From positions 704,847 to 768,846 of the forward strand of contig VZRG01000007.1 of assembly GCA_013397435.1 (NCBI GenBank): a stretch of 64,000 bases of DNA, read 5' to 3'. This document shows positions 1 to 13,558 of the stretch, piece after piece (within the stretch, counting starts at the first letter, position 1; each line of letters begins with the position of its first letter). Both the position numbers and the translations under genes were made by a program. The notes under the pieces are model-generated. The model was not told the origin of the DNA. It ran no database searches and worked only from the letters and a program-made list of their open reading frames with translations. This DNA comes from Erythrocercus mccallii. Lineage: Eukaryota > Chordata > Aves > Passeriformes > Dicruridae.

Positions 1-3000
1 TGGGGGGAAAGAGAGGAAGGGTTCGGTAAACAAGCTGGACTCAATGATCCTAAAGCCTTTTCCTAAACAATTCTGTAATTCTGAATGTGGGCTAGTTATC
101 AGCAAGGTTGAATTAACTCATCTCCAAAAGGTTTTGGCCACATAAAACAGACAGTGCTTTTGCTGTTCTGAAGTTTGCAACTCGTTATAGTTACTTAATA
201 AATAATCTGGCAATTCCAAACTGAGAGGACAGATAGGAAAATTTCTGAGTTCATCTAGCTCATTGAAGTGGAAAACACAATTACTAGCTTGAGTTACTGG
301 TAAAACAAAAAAGTGGGATTAAGCATGTTGACTCATCTGCAGGTGGTTCAGAGCTGTAGTGAAACTTGTTTGCAGAACATGGAGACCTAGAGAGGGATGA
401 GTCCATGTTGAATTATTAGGACTTCAGTTGTGATGTCTATGCAGTGATAAAATGGCTTACAAAGACTCTCGAAAGCTTTGCAACGTCAATGAGTACACAG
501 ATGTGCATAATTTAAACTTTTATTTAGTATCTCAGCAGAATGAAAGAATTCCTCGCTGAACTGAAAATTGTTTGCTTGGTGATCTGTTTTATTTTGTATT
601 GTTTGGGTCTAATCTCTCTCCGTCTACAATGCAGATTTGGGATTTTGGGTGTATGTCAATCCCTATCCCCCCTCCCTCAACTATTTTCCCAAGGCTTTGA
701 GGAATAGGAGTAGGTAAGTGGAATGCAAAGTATTAAGAGTTGGGTGATATAATTATTCTGCTGGTATTTGTTCAAACTGAAATATTTAGCAATCTCAGGA
801 GGTGGGAACAGTGCTATTGTTTGTGTTTGGACTCTCAGGTGAACTTCAAACAGTAAGTTAGTTCCCATTCTGAGGGTGGTACAACTGATAGGTATTTGCT
901 GGTGTTACTGGGTTAGCCTGGATCCTCATCTGTGTATACATGAGTCTTATTGAACGCATCTGTTAGGTTTCTCTCATACTCAGTAGTCACTTGAAATAAT
1001 TACAAGATTATCTTACTTTGCAGTCTGGTGACTCAAACTGTTCTATGTCTGACTCAAGTAATCTGGAAATCTGCTTTGAATTTCTACTGAAGAGATGTGG
1101 GATGAGGAAATCATGCTTTTAATGTAGAGCTTTGCAAATCTACTCTTGGCTGTTAGCATGTTGTGGAGTCTTTTAAGAACACCAAAATTGAACAATTACC
1201 CTCAATAAAATTATTGTTTAAGCAGTAAGGCCACCTTTTGGTTCTTGAAACCAATCACACCTGATCAGAACTAACAAAAACCTATGACTAAAATGGTGGT
1301 AGTTTCTCAAGATAATTTTATATGAGAAGAATAATCAGGAATGTTTGTGACTGAGTCATCTTTGAATTTCCTACCTTTTTGGTCAATATCTCAGCTTGTT
1401 TTATTCCTCAGCTGGAGTCGAAAAGTAATTAATAATCATGAGTTTTATGCCAGAGCAGCAGATTGTTTGCCATGTGAAGAAGAAAATCTGATTTCACGCT
1501 ATCTCTTTCTGTAGTGTGGATATACTTTTTCTTTTAGGCAAATCCTTGGAATTATCTCTTACTCTATGCATCTTGAAGAGTGAGATTTTTCTTAGGTTTG
1601 TCTCAATACCAAATACTAAAAGATATTAAAATACCAGTAATGTTGGAATTGCATTTTTGTATTTCCTTGGTTTGGCAAGTATTTATTTTGGTTTGTTTTT
1701 AGTTCGACAAAAGGCCAGCAGGAGGAGCTTTCAATTTCTAGAAGGGAAGGGAAGATTTGAACTGTAATTTTGCAAATAGGTCAAGACAAGTGGTTAGGAT
1801 GCTTGTCTGAAGTACTTGCAAAGAGATGGCATCAGTTAAAACTTGGCTGTATGTCTGTGACGTGGAAGCTACAATTTAAAATTACCTGAACAAAATGGAG
1901 ATACTGAGATCTGAAAAAAGAGATCACAAATGTGAGGTTGCACATTTGATTACAAATAACTGAATGCACAAATGCAGGATGTGGGGTGTGTGATTGACTA
2001 GCAAACCTTAGGAAGAAAATGTGTGTGTTGGTTTGGATCTGAAGTTGAACACAAGCCAACATATGCCACACAAAAGGCAAAAGCAATAATGAGTTGTAGG
2101 ACTAGCATGCAGGACAGAGAAAGGGAATAAAAGAGGACTCAGCTAAACCTTTATTTTTCAGTTACTTTGTAGATCTTGGTATTTCCTTGGTCTTTGTTAG
2201 CAAACAGTGGCAATTTAAATGTCTTTGTTGAGGAAGAAATGAGTTCTTTGCTGAATTTCATTCTTTCTTTCTTCAAGTTTTGTTTGATCTTGGCTGTGTG
2301 GGAGCAACTTTTTTTTTTTCTATGTAATGAAAATGTGGTTTGACCTGTCCATGTATGAAGCCAGTTTTAGTTTTCCTTCTTGAGTTTCCTTCTTGAGTAA
2401 TAATTACTATTTTTTCATGTATTATTTATGTTCTGCTCATGATACATTAAGTCAACAATTGAATATTAGCCAAATAATCAAGCAGGTCTCCTGAAGACAA
2501 GGGACACTTGCAAAAAATTTTAATTAAAATAATTAAAAGTAATTTTGTCTGGTCTTTAATTGGGAATGGGGAATGTATAGTTTCAGAGTCTCAGGCATCT
2601 CCTCCAGAGGTGGAATTGACAGTTCTCAGTTGTTCTGCAGCTTCAGTGTGTGTTATCCAGCCTAACTGTACTCACTGCTGGAACAGCAGCTCTGTTGCTC
2701 ATGTGGCCAGGTGTTCTGTTCTCACTGTCATTCTTCAGGCAATTAGCTTTTTTGTCAATGTTGAATTCATTTTCCAGTGTTTCAGGAAGCTGATTTGATT
2801 CACGTTACAGGAGATTTAAGCGCACCAGATCAAATATGTTTGCAGGTTGAGAGGGTTAACAGGACCATCACTTTTAGCCTTCAGTTTGATTGACGTGGGT
2901 GTGGGTAGAGAGCCTTTCCAAGTTCTATGCAGTTCGTAAGAGGAGAAGCGCATCCTTCAGAGCAGAGCTCGCAGTAGTCAGTGCCTGTGAGCCAAGGCAT

Positions 3001-3399
3001 TTTAGCAGCACTGCTGATGCAAGCAGTTTCTGTCCCTGGCTGAGGAGTGGTGCTGGTGTGTCATGCCTGCATTGCTCTGATGGGAATGCTTGTGGGGCTC
3101 TGTCCTGGTTTAGGGCAAACCTGGGCGGAAACCTCCAGATGAGGAGGTTCTAAACCAACACAGGCTGCACAACTAACAGGCTCAGGGAGGAGATGCAGCT
3201 GAGAAGATGCCTTCTCTCTCTTGTTCATTTGTTGGGCTGTTTTCCTAAAGTGGGCTACTGTTCAACTGCATGAATGCTTCTCTTCCCACAGGAGAGGAGC
3301 TTGTGCAGGGGTGGGAGTAAGTAGCAGACAATGGGGGTCACTGTATGTTTGATACAATTTAAATAAGAGGAAATGGGAAAGGAAATAAGAGACCTTGGG

Positions 3400-3666
3400 C
3401 ACAAAAAGAATTAAATTATTATGAAAGAACTGAAAATAAAAAAAAATAAAGTGTTTCTTTGTTTTGCACCATCAATGTGCTTAGAAAGACTTTGGACTGC
3501 AATTTTCTTTGGGGAAAAAAAGTTGATTTTTAAATTATTTATTTGAAAGAGAAATACCATACATCTCGTGGTCTTCCCACTGAACCCTGCTTGTAAAGAA
3601 GCTCTGTTTGGAAACTTTTTCCAGTGCATCAAATAAAGTTGTAGCCAGACAATCTCAAAAAAAAAA
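3400..3666 (+). pseudogene. possible retroposed mRNA 3' end (AATAAA plus A-tail)
   Basis: AATAAA at 3632-3637 is followed 20 nt later by a run of ten A (3657-3666), the arrangement of a reverse-transcribed polyadenylated mRNA tail. The upstream 200 bp contain no frame I can identify. The left border is a guess and I see no clear target-site duplication. Processed retrocopies are scarce in birds because CR1 does not efficiently prime on poly(A). A chance AATAAA next to an A-run is the main alternative. Confidence 0.25.
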
Positions 3667-6636
3667 GCTTACAGTGTCAGGTGTTGCTGCATTGTATACT
3701 TTTGGATTATTGGAATAATATTGATGAAAAATTTATTACAATAGATAAAGGATGAATGCTTAATGCACACATGAAGCAAACTGGAGATGTTCCTGTAATG
3801 GATCATGCTGGAGGCAGTACACAAGTTTTAGAATACTGTATTGTCCACATCATATAGAACAGTTTGGAGATCACACTTGCAGTCTGAATTTTCCAGTGAT
3901 CATTTTGAGTGTTACATCAATGTGTTCTTCAGAACTGGCTAAATGTTTCTTAATTAATGTTTTAAATTAATTAACTTTTTTTTTATGAGAGCACTATGCT
4001 TGTTTGTTCTGGCTGCAGTACAGGAGAGATTAACATAACAGGGACATCCCAGAATTGTGCCTGTTGAGAGGTCCCCTGAAGAAACCAAGCCTTTTCAGTG
4101 CAGAAATACACTTGTTGCTCTCTAGGTAAATATGGGTGATTCATTCAGCAATCCTCTGGTAGTGTGGTTGCTTGCAGTGTGGCACTGAAATGTTCTGTGG
4201 TTGGCCATCACAGGAGAATTGTGAAGGGAAGGCTATCAGAAGTTTGATAGTCTATACTATCCTTTTGAGACAAGGAGGTTGTAGCTGGTAGGAAGTTTTA
4301 ACAGTAGCAAAGATTGGATACTTAGGAGAATCTCACCTTGTAGTCCAAAGTATAGTTGCAAAACATAATTTTGAAGACAGTAGCCTTGTATTTTTAGGTA
4401 GAGGGGGCTCTGCATTTGCTAATGAATTCGGACTCCAATTGTTGAGCTTGAAGGCTTTGTTAGATACCAGCAACTCTGCCCTCTCCTTGCAAGTGATGTG
4501 ATACATGTTAAAAAAAGAATCATACTATTGGAATTGGAAGTGTGTCATTAGTGCCCTTGAAGGTGAAACAAGCAAGAAAATGAAAATAATGCTTTCTTGT
4601 CAGCTAAAATATCTAATGTGGTAGGTAGCTTTAGCAGCTGGGGCTGCAGTTTTGGCTTCTGTCAGCAGAGGCAGCTGTCCAACTGCTGCTGAGTGGCAGT
4701 GAGAATGGAGTCTGAAGATGACATGGCTGGGACTGAAGAACCACACAGGTTGAAGAAATGACCCAGGAAAATGGAAGTGTCCTTCAGCCCATGGGGCCAA
4801 GGGCATGCTGAAGTGTGTCTGCAAGCTTTTGAGTTAAGGGAGGAAATGGAATATGAGTAGATCTCAGCAGAGTGGGAGAAGTAGATACAATTGGAGTGGG
4901 AAACAGTAAAGGGATCAAGAAGTATGGAATAGCAGAGCAGAAGTGTGTCCTGAAAGATGAGTAGAGAGAACTAAGAATATGAAACCTGAAAAAGTGAAAC
5001 ACAAGATACTGCACAAACATAAATATTCTACTTTCACAATGAGCTGTTTGCAAGGTTCTTGAGATTATGAGAATTAAGAAAGTGTACCTTGGGTCTTGGC
5101 TGACAATACTTTAAAAAAAAATCCCATGAAGCTTTTGCATGTATCTTGTTCCAGCAGTGCAGCACTGGAACAAAGCTTGCTCTTGCAGGGCGTAGTTGTT
5201 TGGCATGTTGTATCCTGTTTGTCAGTAATTGTTAGTGATACCACAGCTGTCCCCATGGTGACAGGAAGTCCAATGCCTTAACTTCATTCTCTGGAGTTCC
5301 AGATAGTGACCTCCATAATTCCCCTATTAGATTATCATGACTGGTTCACAGATCCTGATCTTCAGAATCCATATTTCCATGTACAGTTCAGAGATTCTAT
5401 GACCAAATCCAAGGACATTTGTATTAAGGTCATTTGGCAACTTACACAAGTAGAGATGTTTTCCTGGTAGTGTCCTGCCCCTTGCTGCCCCCCACAGGGA
5501 TGGGAAATTACAGAATCACCATGAAAATAACAGTAAGCATGCATGGTTATCCAGGTATGGTTTGAAGAACAGTATTTCTTTTTCTAGCAAAAAACTCAGG
5601 TGCCTGGAAGTTGTCAACAGAAGGGCAGGGGCAGTGCTGGAAAGTGTGTGCAGAAGAAAAGCTGGAAAAGGAACAAGCTGCAGAGCAAGAATAGGCTCAA
5701 TTACTAATCACTGGTTCTATTCATAGTCGTTTTTTGGTTGGAACATCTTGATTTCACTAAAGAGTCTGGTCTTTTTTTTATCCAAAACAGATAACTTATT
5801 TGTCAGTTGGTTTGGCAACTTTGTTGTGATTTGAGAAGTCAAGGATGGGCTTAATATTGTTAAAGAATAGCAACTAACCAACTCCAGTTCAAATGAGCCT
5901 AAATTTCTTTTCCCCTATGAACTCTAAAAGCACTGTTTAAACCCTTCAAACAATGGTGAGCTGATGAATCAGTCTCAACGTACAAAGGCTCTTTCTAGAC
6001 AGCAAGCAAAAGGCTTAATGAATGCGGAGTAAGAAACAAATCCATTGATTTTAATCCCAGAAGGCATTCATCTATCATTGGAGCTGTTGGGGAAAGAGCA
6101 GTGATGCTGGTGAAAGGTTTTTCTATTGATAGTGGGAGGGCCTGTGTTGGTAAATGGTCCCACATAGTGCCTCAGAAATTGGAACCTCTTCATTGCAGGT
6201 CTTCTACAGAACCTCTAAGTTCTGCCTCAAGTTACAATTAATTTTTGTTTTTTGGAATGCTGTTTATGTGACTCCATATAAATTAAGGACTCTTTCCAAA
6301 GGGCTGCTTGAATACTGCACAGATGATACCTACCAGGACATGCTAAAGCTTAGAGTATTGTGTATCAGAACAGAGAAAGATTAAAACTGATTTACAAAAC
6401 CAGCAGGTGGTAGTTCACTTGCTATCCTCTGTAGTTATGTGGTTCAGATGACTTGTTTTGTAATGTGGAATGAAAGCAAATTTTGTAGCTGGAGCAGTTT
6501 CCCCTTACATCAGCTTATGGCCACACATTCTAACTCTTCAGTTATTGAGACTTTTAATACCTATTACCTTTTCAAAGTTGCAGACCACAGAGGACTTTTC
6601 ACGAGGTAAAGCTCATGTATGTGTGCTTTACTCTAA

Positions 6637-6680
6637 GTTTCTGAGTTGCTTTTCTTCAGTTTCCGAGTTGCTTTTCTTCA
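6637..6680. repeat. 22-bp tandem duplication
   Basis: Two adjacent 22-bp copies (6637-6658 and 6659-6680) differ at one base (tttctgag versus tttccgag). They are intronic, with no sign of coding use. Confidence 0.85.
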
Positions 6681-7930
6681 TGAGGATAGAAGTCTTCAAG
6701 ACAGATTTTGCAAAGGTAATCAAATGTGTAGAGAAGAGAGAGACTTTTTAAAAAGTATCTTTACAGAAGGAAAGTCTCCTGTTTGTGCAAAACACTTGCA
6801 TGGAAAAGAACCTTAAAATTGTCAGTGCAAGTCTCAGATGGGGTTTGTAGTCAGGAAACAGAAGCATAAGGAAAACAATGGATCCAGAAGGAATTTATTT
6901 CTTTCAGACACTGGTTTTTAGATGGAGCTTTTGACTATGGTTTCATATTGTTTGATAATCTGGAAAATAACATTAAAGGAAAAACCTTGTAGAAAGCCTT
7001 GCCATTACCATAAAAGCTAATTTGTTTGGCTTTTTTTGGTCGAAGTAACTTATTAGTTATAGTATTTTGTTTTCCTAATCTGTAGATACTTACTTGTTGG
7101 CAGTATATTAATTTAAGCTGGTGATGCCATCCATTTATATGTGCCATCCTGTGTTTTACTATGTAATAGAATTGTGTCCAGGTAAGTTGTACTAACGGCA
7201 AACTAAGTTTTACATCTCCTTTTTAAAAGAAGATCTGTTGTACTAATACTGAATTTATTAAAACCAGCTTCACTGTGCGGTTGCTTCTCATCCTAGGTTT
7301 TATGGGGACCTTATTTGTCTAGTTTCCTACGGAAACAAGGCTCAGATGATGCTGTGTGCGTGGGCCATGTGTATCACATGCATATCCAGTCAATTTTTTA
7401 TTCTGGCCTGCTGAGTAGTGTGGAAAATTGTGACAGATAGGGATCTTAAGGAAACAGAGGGGTCCAAAAAATATGGATCCAAATTCTATGAAAATAAACA
7501 GCTAAAACAGGAGAGGAGTTCTAGTTATGAGTTTGTGGGGAAAAATGTGCAGTGCATGTCTTACTAGAAAATAAAGAGTAGGAAAAGCTGTAAGGAATGC
7601 CCAAGCTTGAGGAGGTTGTTTCTTTGACACATGGTTGTTCCATTTGCACCTTCATGGGCAGCAGCAAATTGAGGTAACTACAAGTTGTGAAAATGCAGGT
7701 TCTGTTGCTCCTTATGAGCTATTGTAGGAGAGACAGAAGAAAGTCTTGGAGCAATATGCAGGATAGTAAATAGCAAAAGAAGTGTCCTGACTTCTTAAAA
7801 TAATTTAGTCTAACTGATAATTTCTGTTTGTGTTTTTGTTTCTGTATTAGTGGGTATTGTTGTCTCATCTGTCTTCTGTTTATGGATAGGAAATTCCTCA
7901 AAACTCCAGTAGTATTTTGCATTTCCTTTT

Positions 7931-8045
7931 CTGTTTTGGTTTGGTTTTTTGTTTGGGGTAGGGTTTGTTGTTTGTTTTTTTTTTTTTTGTGGGTTGAGTT
8001 GGTTTTGGTTTAGTTTTTCTTGTTGTTTTTGTTTGGTTTGAGGGG
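7931..8045. repeat. T/G-rich simple sequence
   Basis: A run of ttggttt- and ttgttt-type words with a T15-class homopolymer in the middle. It is the complement type of the A/C-rich simple sequence seen at 19112-19250, and lies about 550 bp upstream of the exon at 8593. Confidence 0.8.
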
Positions 8046-8592
8046 GTTCTTTATTATTTTTTTAATGAGCAAATGAGAAATTAAGTTTCCCTAGCTTAAC
8101 AAGCAGGTGGACAAATGGTCTAGTCTGGACCACTAGGGAAAGCAGAATTAGCTTCTCAGTTATTTTCTTTTGGGAGTTTGGAAAATGATGTAATGACCTT
8201 AGTGGATGAGCTAAGTGGCCATAAGTAAGCTGTTGGAGTAAGCTCTTAGCATCTGGGAAACCTTTAAACCCTGTCTTTTTTTGGGTTTTGTAGTTGAAAT
8301 TATGAAAACATTGGATTTCTAATATTTATTTTCTTCTGTTTTAAGACAAGAATTGAAAAATCTGACTTGCTCTGGTATATGTAAATAAACTTAATCCAGT
8401 CCAAATATACTCTGATAACTTTGTCTTGATAGGAACTTTGAAGGAATTATTAGCTCTTCAACTGAAACTTAAATTTATCTTTAAGATAGTTTTTCAGCAT
8501 ACTTGCATTTATATGTCTAAGTTATTTGCAATATATTCTAAAAAATTCCTCATTGATCTGGTTTGTAATATTTAATGCTTTTTCTTCAACAG

Positions 8593-8671
8593 GTAGCGCT
8601 ACTGGGATTAGATGTTTTAGGTGCCTTTGTTGACAGACTATCAGGACGTTTTAAACCCTATATAGGAACTG
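8593..8671 (+). CDS. CLASP2: CLASP2 coding exon, TOG1 domain (alpha form)
   Basis: The 79-nt exon lies between acceptor ttcaacag and donor gtaagt. Read from its first base it gives 26 codons (VALLGLDVLGAFVDRLSGRF, then KPYIGT) plus one base. This is a HEAT-repeat helix of the N-terminal TOG1 domain of CLASP proteins; the AFVDRL core and the following exons fix the family. CLASPs bind the microtubule lattice and plus ends and favour rescue over catastrophe. The exon starts in phase 0 and ends with a lone G completed by the exon at 20755. Only the long alpha transcript, started upstream of the window, would include it; the gamma and beta first exons lie downstream. CLASP1 is the main alternative, but the later linker exon and beta first exon favour CLASP2. 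Confidence 0.92.
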
Positions 8672-11419
8672 GTAAGTGAAATACAACTTTTTTTTTCTTA
8701 AGACTAAACAGTAAATGACATTTCACTCCCTCTCTTAGCAGCTGAAATGGAACATGTTGAAAACTTCTTGAGCTGATTATAATGTACTGGCAGGCATTTT
8801 ACTGGTGTTGGACTTGAAGTAATTGTACTATAGTACAATAGTACAATAGTAGCATGTCAGTGTTCATTTGTCACTGATTTCTTAGGTGGTGGTTGGGATT
8901 TTTTTAAAGGTTCTGGGGTGCCTTTCCAGTAATGAGTTCCATGCTGTATGGTTACTTACCACTCCCTGAGACAGTAATCTAAAATCTATATTGAAACACA
9001 AGTATTATCTTTTTATCTTATTATAACTTGTGTTAAAGATGGAAGGTTTTATTTGCAGATCACTTTAATCAGAGCTTTATATCTGCTGAGGCCTGTAATC
9101 TCAGAGGATTGGTTATGTGGTCCACCTCTCCTTAGATCACTAGACTGTAGCTTTCAGTAGTCTAAAGTTTCATGGTATGAAAAAAAAGTACTGACTGTTA
9201 TTCCTGTGTGAAATGTTTACTCAAGTGAATTTCAGATTAGTGGATCTACATGTGCTGGAGTATGAGACCTTTTTTCTGGGAGGTACAAGCAAACTACACT
9301 AATCAATCATTTTGCTGCTAGCTTTGAAAAGAGATAGTGATAGTAGGACATTAACATTGATTTATAGCACTGGCTGTTTTTAACAGAAGTTTCTAGTTAA
9401 TGTCTTTTTTCAAAATCTGCATGAGATAAGTTACATCATGTTTCCTGATCACCAGCTATCACAAATTGTCAAAATTTTAAGCTTCCTCTTCTTTATGTGT
9501 CTAGTTTTGTATTTAAAGGCTTTGAAATAAAATTCCAAAGTTTAGGAATACAAAGTATAATTTATGACGAGCTGCTAACTAAATTAATTGAAAGCATATT
9601 TCAGTATTCTGTGGAACTACTGCATTAGAGTGCTAGAGAATTTAAATCTATTTTGTTGCAGAGAATTTTTCTTTGGCTGGTTAATTTTGTATTGGAGCAG
9701 TGTAAGCAAACTGGAGGTGTATTGCGCTGTGCACAGTATTGATTTCTGAATAGTCTCCATTTGTAGCTACAAACACTTCTTTGCTCCAGAGTTTGGCTAA
9801 GTTTTGATTTTTATTTTAAGACTCTGTAAAACCTAAAGCTACAGTAGCATTATTAAAGGAAGTTTAGGAAGCTTATTCAATTTTTCTCTCGTTTTCTAAG
9901 TATGAGCTATCTGAGAATAGTTTGAAAATCCTGGTGTTGGTTTGGGCTTTTCTTGTCACACTAGTTGAGTAGTTTGAGATTATGAGCAAATTGAAGATAC
10001 AAATTTCAGTAGTATTTATATTAAAAAACAAGAGAGACTACTGGCACTGGGTGATGGTCAAACACACGTAACATCTGAAGCTGTATATTGTAGAAGTATT
10101 TTTTAGTTAAGCTAAGTAGTGCCTTCAGTTGAAATTGGTTCTCAGAGCATCTCCAGAATCAAGACCTCTAGAATATGGAAGATACTGTTCTTCATGATCA
10201 GCTTCTGTATAAACAAACATCTTAGTCTCAGTAAAGGCAGAAAACAGTATTTTCAGTCACTTTTAAAAAGAGTGATATGAATTCTCCTCAGCTTGTATCT
10301 CTCTCTCCAACCTCCGTAAGAAGATCGGAATAATTTTCAGTTTTTGTCAGTGAAGCAATAATATAAAAACATTATTGTTAGTGTCTGGGGTTTGTATAGT
10401 CCAGGGCTTATGAGAATAATTAAAAGCACATCGGTGAACCAGAAAACTGCTTCCTTCAAGAAAACTTAAAGAATCAAGAGTTTCCTAAATCATGTTCTGT
10501 TGACTGTGCAGATGTGTCCTCTAATGTAATCTGACTCCAGTAAGTCAGACCAAAGACTTGTATTTGACAGTGATTTGTTTGCAGATGCCTGAGAAGAAGG
10601 TAAGGACAGGAGAAACAGGCAGTGATAACTCCTTCATCAGTAGAAGTTGTCAGCAGACTTGCAGGTTAGGGCCAGCTGAGGCACGTGGTATCTTCAATGT
10701 CTGCCCTGTCACTTCATTTTCCTACAGCTTTATCTATTTAGTTTCTGACCCATGTAGATCTTTGACTTTTGCAGTGTTCTGAAGTAGTTAAATATGCAAA
10801 ATTCTTTTGGACTGGTTGCCTGAAAAACTTGGTGCTTGCTAGATCTTGTGTTAAAGAGATGAGCCAACATTTCTTACCTTCCTGACTGCCAGTTTCTGTT
10901 CTCTTCCATACCTGTCCTTCACTATCCCTCCCCCTGCCCCAGCTCATAGACACAGTGGAGCTGTTTCTGGTATGCAGCTGTTTCCCCTTTCAGTGCCTTT
11001 CTGTTTTGGTGTATTTGAGTTGAGGAAGCCATATCTGTCAATACCATAGAGAGGCAGCATATGTTCATAGTGGCATAATGGTATTTGTTTTTATTTGTCA
11101 TCTGTTACTTTGGGAATTATCGATAATAGATTTCTCTGTTGCATAGCTGCTTCCTGAAAATTGATCTAATACATGCATGAGACTGTCTACTGCAACAGCC
11201 TACTTCTTATGCAGTGATGGTGGATTTGGGGCCCGGTGGATTTGGGGTCCATTCTCCAGGGCAGTGTCTTTCCTCCATGCCTTTATCATTAGGGCAAGAC
11301 CCCTTCTTGAGAACTGTGTGAAAGTCCAAATGCACTCGGTTAGCTGAGTTATCTTCCACACAGCTGTTTGCAGAGACCTCTTACAGGCTTGTGAGGTATC
11401 ACTTCCTTTTTTTGACTTC

Positions 11420-11513
11420 CCAGACACTTCTCCAGCCTATAGCACTACATCAGGTGGTTGTGACCCAAATGCAGCACCCAGTATTTGGCCTTGTTGAACC
11501 TCATACAATCTAT
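11420..11513 (-). mobile_element. CR1 LINE fragment (RT-region piece)
   Basis: Read on the minus strand, this segment carries the stretch from a conserved avian CR1 ORF2 region in which Phe-Asn-Lys-Ala-Lys is followed by Trp-Val-Leu-His-Leu-Gly-His-Asn. The same block occurs in the CR1 at 13559-14592 on the opposite strand (there ...VNKARCWVLHLDHNN). It is short and broken at both ends, with no open frame of useful length. Confidence 0.7.
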
Positions 11514-13558
11514 ATCCATAGTTATGCATTTGACAAGAATCAAGTATTCTATGCCATTTTAGTTGTTCGGGGTTTTTGTAGCTTGGTTATGCCCAGTTAA
11601 GTGATTCTTTGATCTGAATATCATTAAGATGTGCAGTGCGTTCGGGTGATAAGAAGAGAAAACAAAAACATGGAATCAAGCTTGAAAATATTGGGAAATT
11701 TGTAAGCAATGTAGTTCAGCTGAGTAACAAGTTCTTAGGGCCCCACAGGCCATCTTAGTGGTATTTTATATGGTTGGCTTTTACTTTCTCTATTTTGGTT
11801 AAATAAATGTGAGTATATTATTTTTTGAAGGCCAGCAACAGAAATTTTCCAGGCAATTCAATTATTACTTTGAAATATTCCCACTATAGTTAACTTCTCA
11901 TTTATTGCATTAAGTTGTTGTAGGTACTTGCATTCTCAAAAAAAAAATAAGGGTTGCACCATGACTATAGCAAAGGAAGATAGATGTAAAATACCTGCCT
12001 GCTTTGTTCTCTGCCTTTTTTAAAATACTTGTCCTCTTTTCTGGGTGAAGTTTCCTTTTTATAGCTGTTTTTGCTCATAACATGCCTGCAACCTTAAATG
12101 TATTTTTCTTTTAATAAAGAGTTACATTTTGGTGACCCTGAGATATTTTTATTTGTGATTCAGATCTCAGTAAATGATGGAAGTGTAATAATATATTATC
12201 CAACTGCAATATGGGAAAACATATATTCCACCTTTCACACCCCATCCCCATTTAATTTCCTGTTTTGTTTTGATGGGGATAGATTTCCTTAAGTGCAGAG
12301 AACAGCTAATGCCACTGAATATTCACCCCCTTAAGCATTACAGGCTTCTGCTATGAAGTGAAAACCGTAAACGCTTTATTACTACTTCAATCTTTGCAAC
12401 CTACATATATGCCATAAATTACATTTGGGCAAAATCAATACAACAGTTGTAGGGCAGATGTTTTCCAGTATTTCAAAAAGCACGTTAGTGATCTTTGTAT
12501 TGTAGTATAATGCTTGATAAGAGACTTAATTTAGTTTCCTAGGCAACCATCTAATGTTGCACTAAATTTCTTCTAAGGTGTTATCCTTTTATGATTAACT
12601 ACATTGAGCATGCTCTGCAGCTGGCATCAGTGTTCTGGGAGTCTAGACACACAATTTTGGAATCTTTCTTTTAGTACTTCCAATTCAGATCCTTGAAAAT
12701 GCTTTGGAAGCAATAAATACCAGGGTATGTGTTCTTTCATAAGATTATGTGTTTGTATTCTAGGAAAAATAAAGCACTGTTTGAGTGTTATATCTTTTGG
12801 TATTTAAAACTACTGCTTGGTCTGTGATTAAAAGAGATGTTACATAAGAGTGCATAATTACTGTATCACACTCTCTTTTCCCAGGTGATCACATTAATTA
12901 TTAAAATAATCATATATCCAAAATAAAAGAGACTATTAGAATTATGGGCATATGTGTTTGCATCATAGGATTTCTGGGAAAAGTGTCTCATAGTTTTCTA
13001 AAACAAGTGAATATAACTTGTCCCTCTTGTTATTGTCAAAAGGAAAAAAAAGAATACAAAAAGGTGTACAGAATCTGTTTCAGTTTCACTGTGCAGTATT
13101 CTACCATGACATATTTTTCTGCAGGTATTGAACTGTCCATTAGTCTGTTATATAACTATATTGACATTAGCTTTTACATACAGTCTTACAAGGTGTTGCA
13201 AAATATTTTACTTCCCTGAAAATTAAAGGAAATGTAATTGCCAGTTAAAATGACCAAACACAGATAGGTTATATTAGTATATGAACATATAAGTATCAAT
13301 AAGGATACACATTTTACACGCAACAGCTCCATATGCAAATGTGTTTCTATGTTTAATAGTAGTTTCAAATTCATCTTGCTGTGAAAAGAAATCACTGGGC
13401 AAAAATAGTTTTGGAAGCTAGTTGTAGTGCCATATACTAACGTGAAACAAATTTAAATTTTTTACCAGGTAGCTTCAAGAAGGAGGAGTATTTAAATTAA
13501 TGTCCTCAGACTAATTTAAATGCTCCATCGAATTTATTGTTATAAAGAAGCATGCAAG

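Larger units (their letters stand above)
1..8592 (+). other. CLASP2: CLASP2 intron, upstream part (3' end only)
   Basis: This AT-rich non-coding stretch ends in a normal acceptor (tttcttcaacag) at 8592, directly before the first recognisable CLASP2 exon. I looked for the preceding exon, the part of TOG1 around the TVDALTGWV region known in the family, and did not find it, so that exon should lie upstream. The stretch holds a possible retroposed mRNA tail near 3400-3666, a 22-bp tandem duplication at 6637-6680 and T/G-rich simple sequence at 7931-8045. The open frames here are short and unlike any family I know. Confidence 0.75.
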
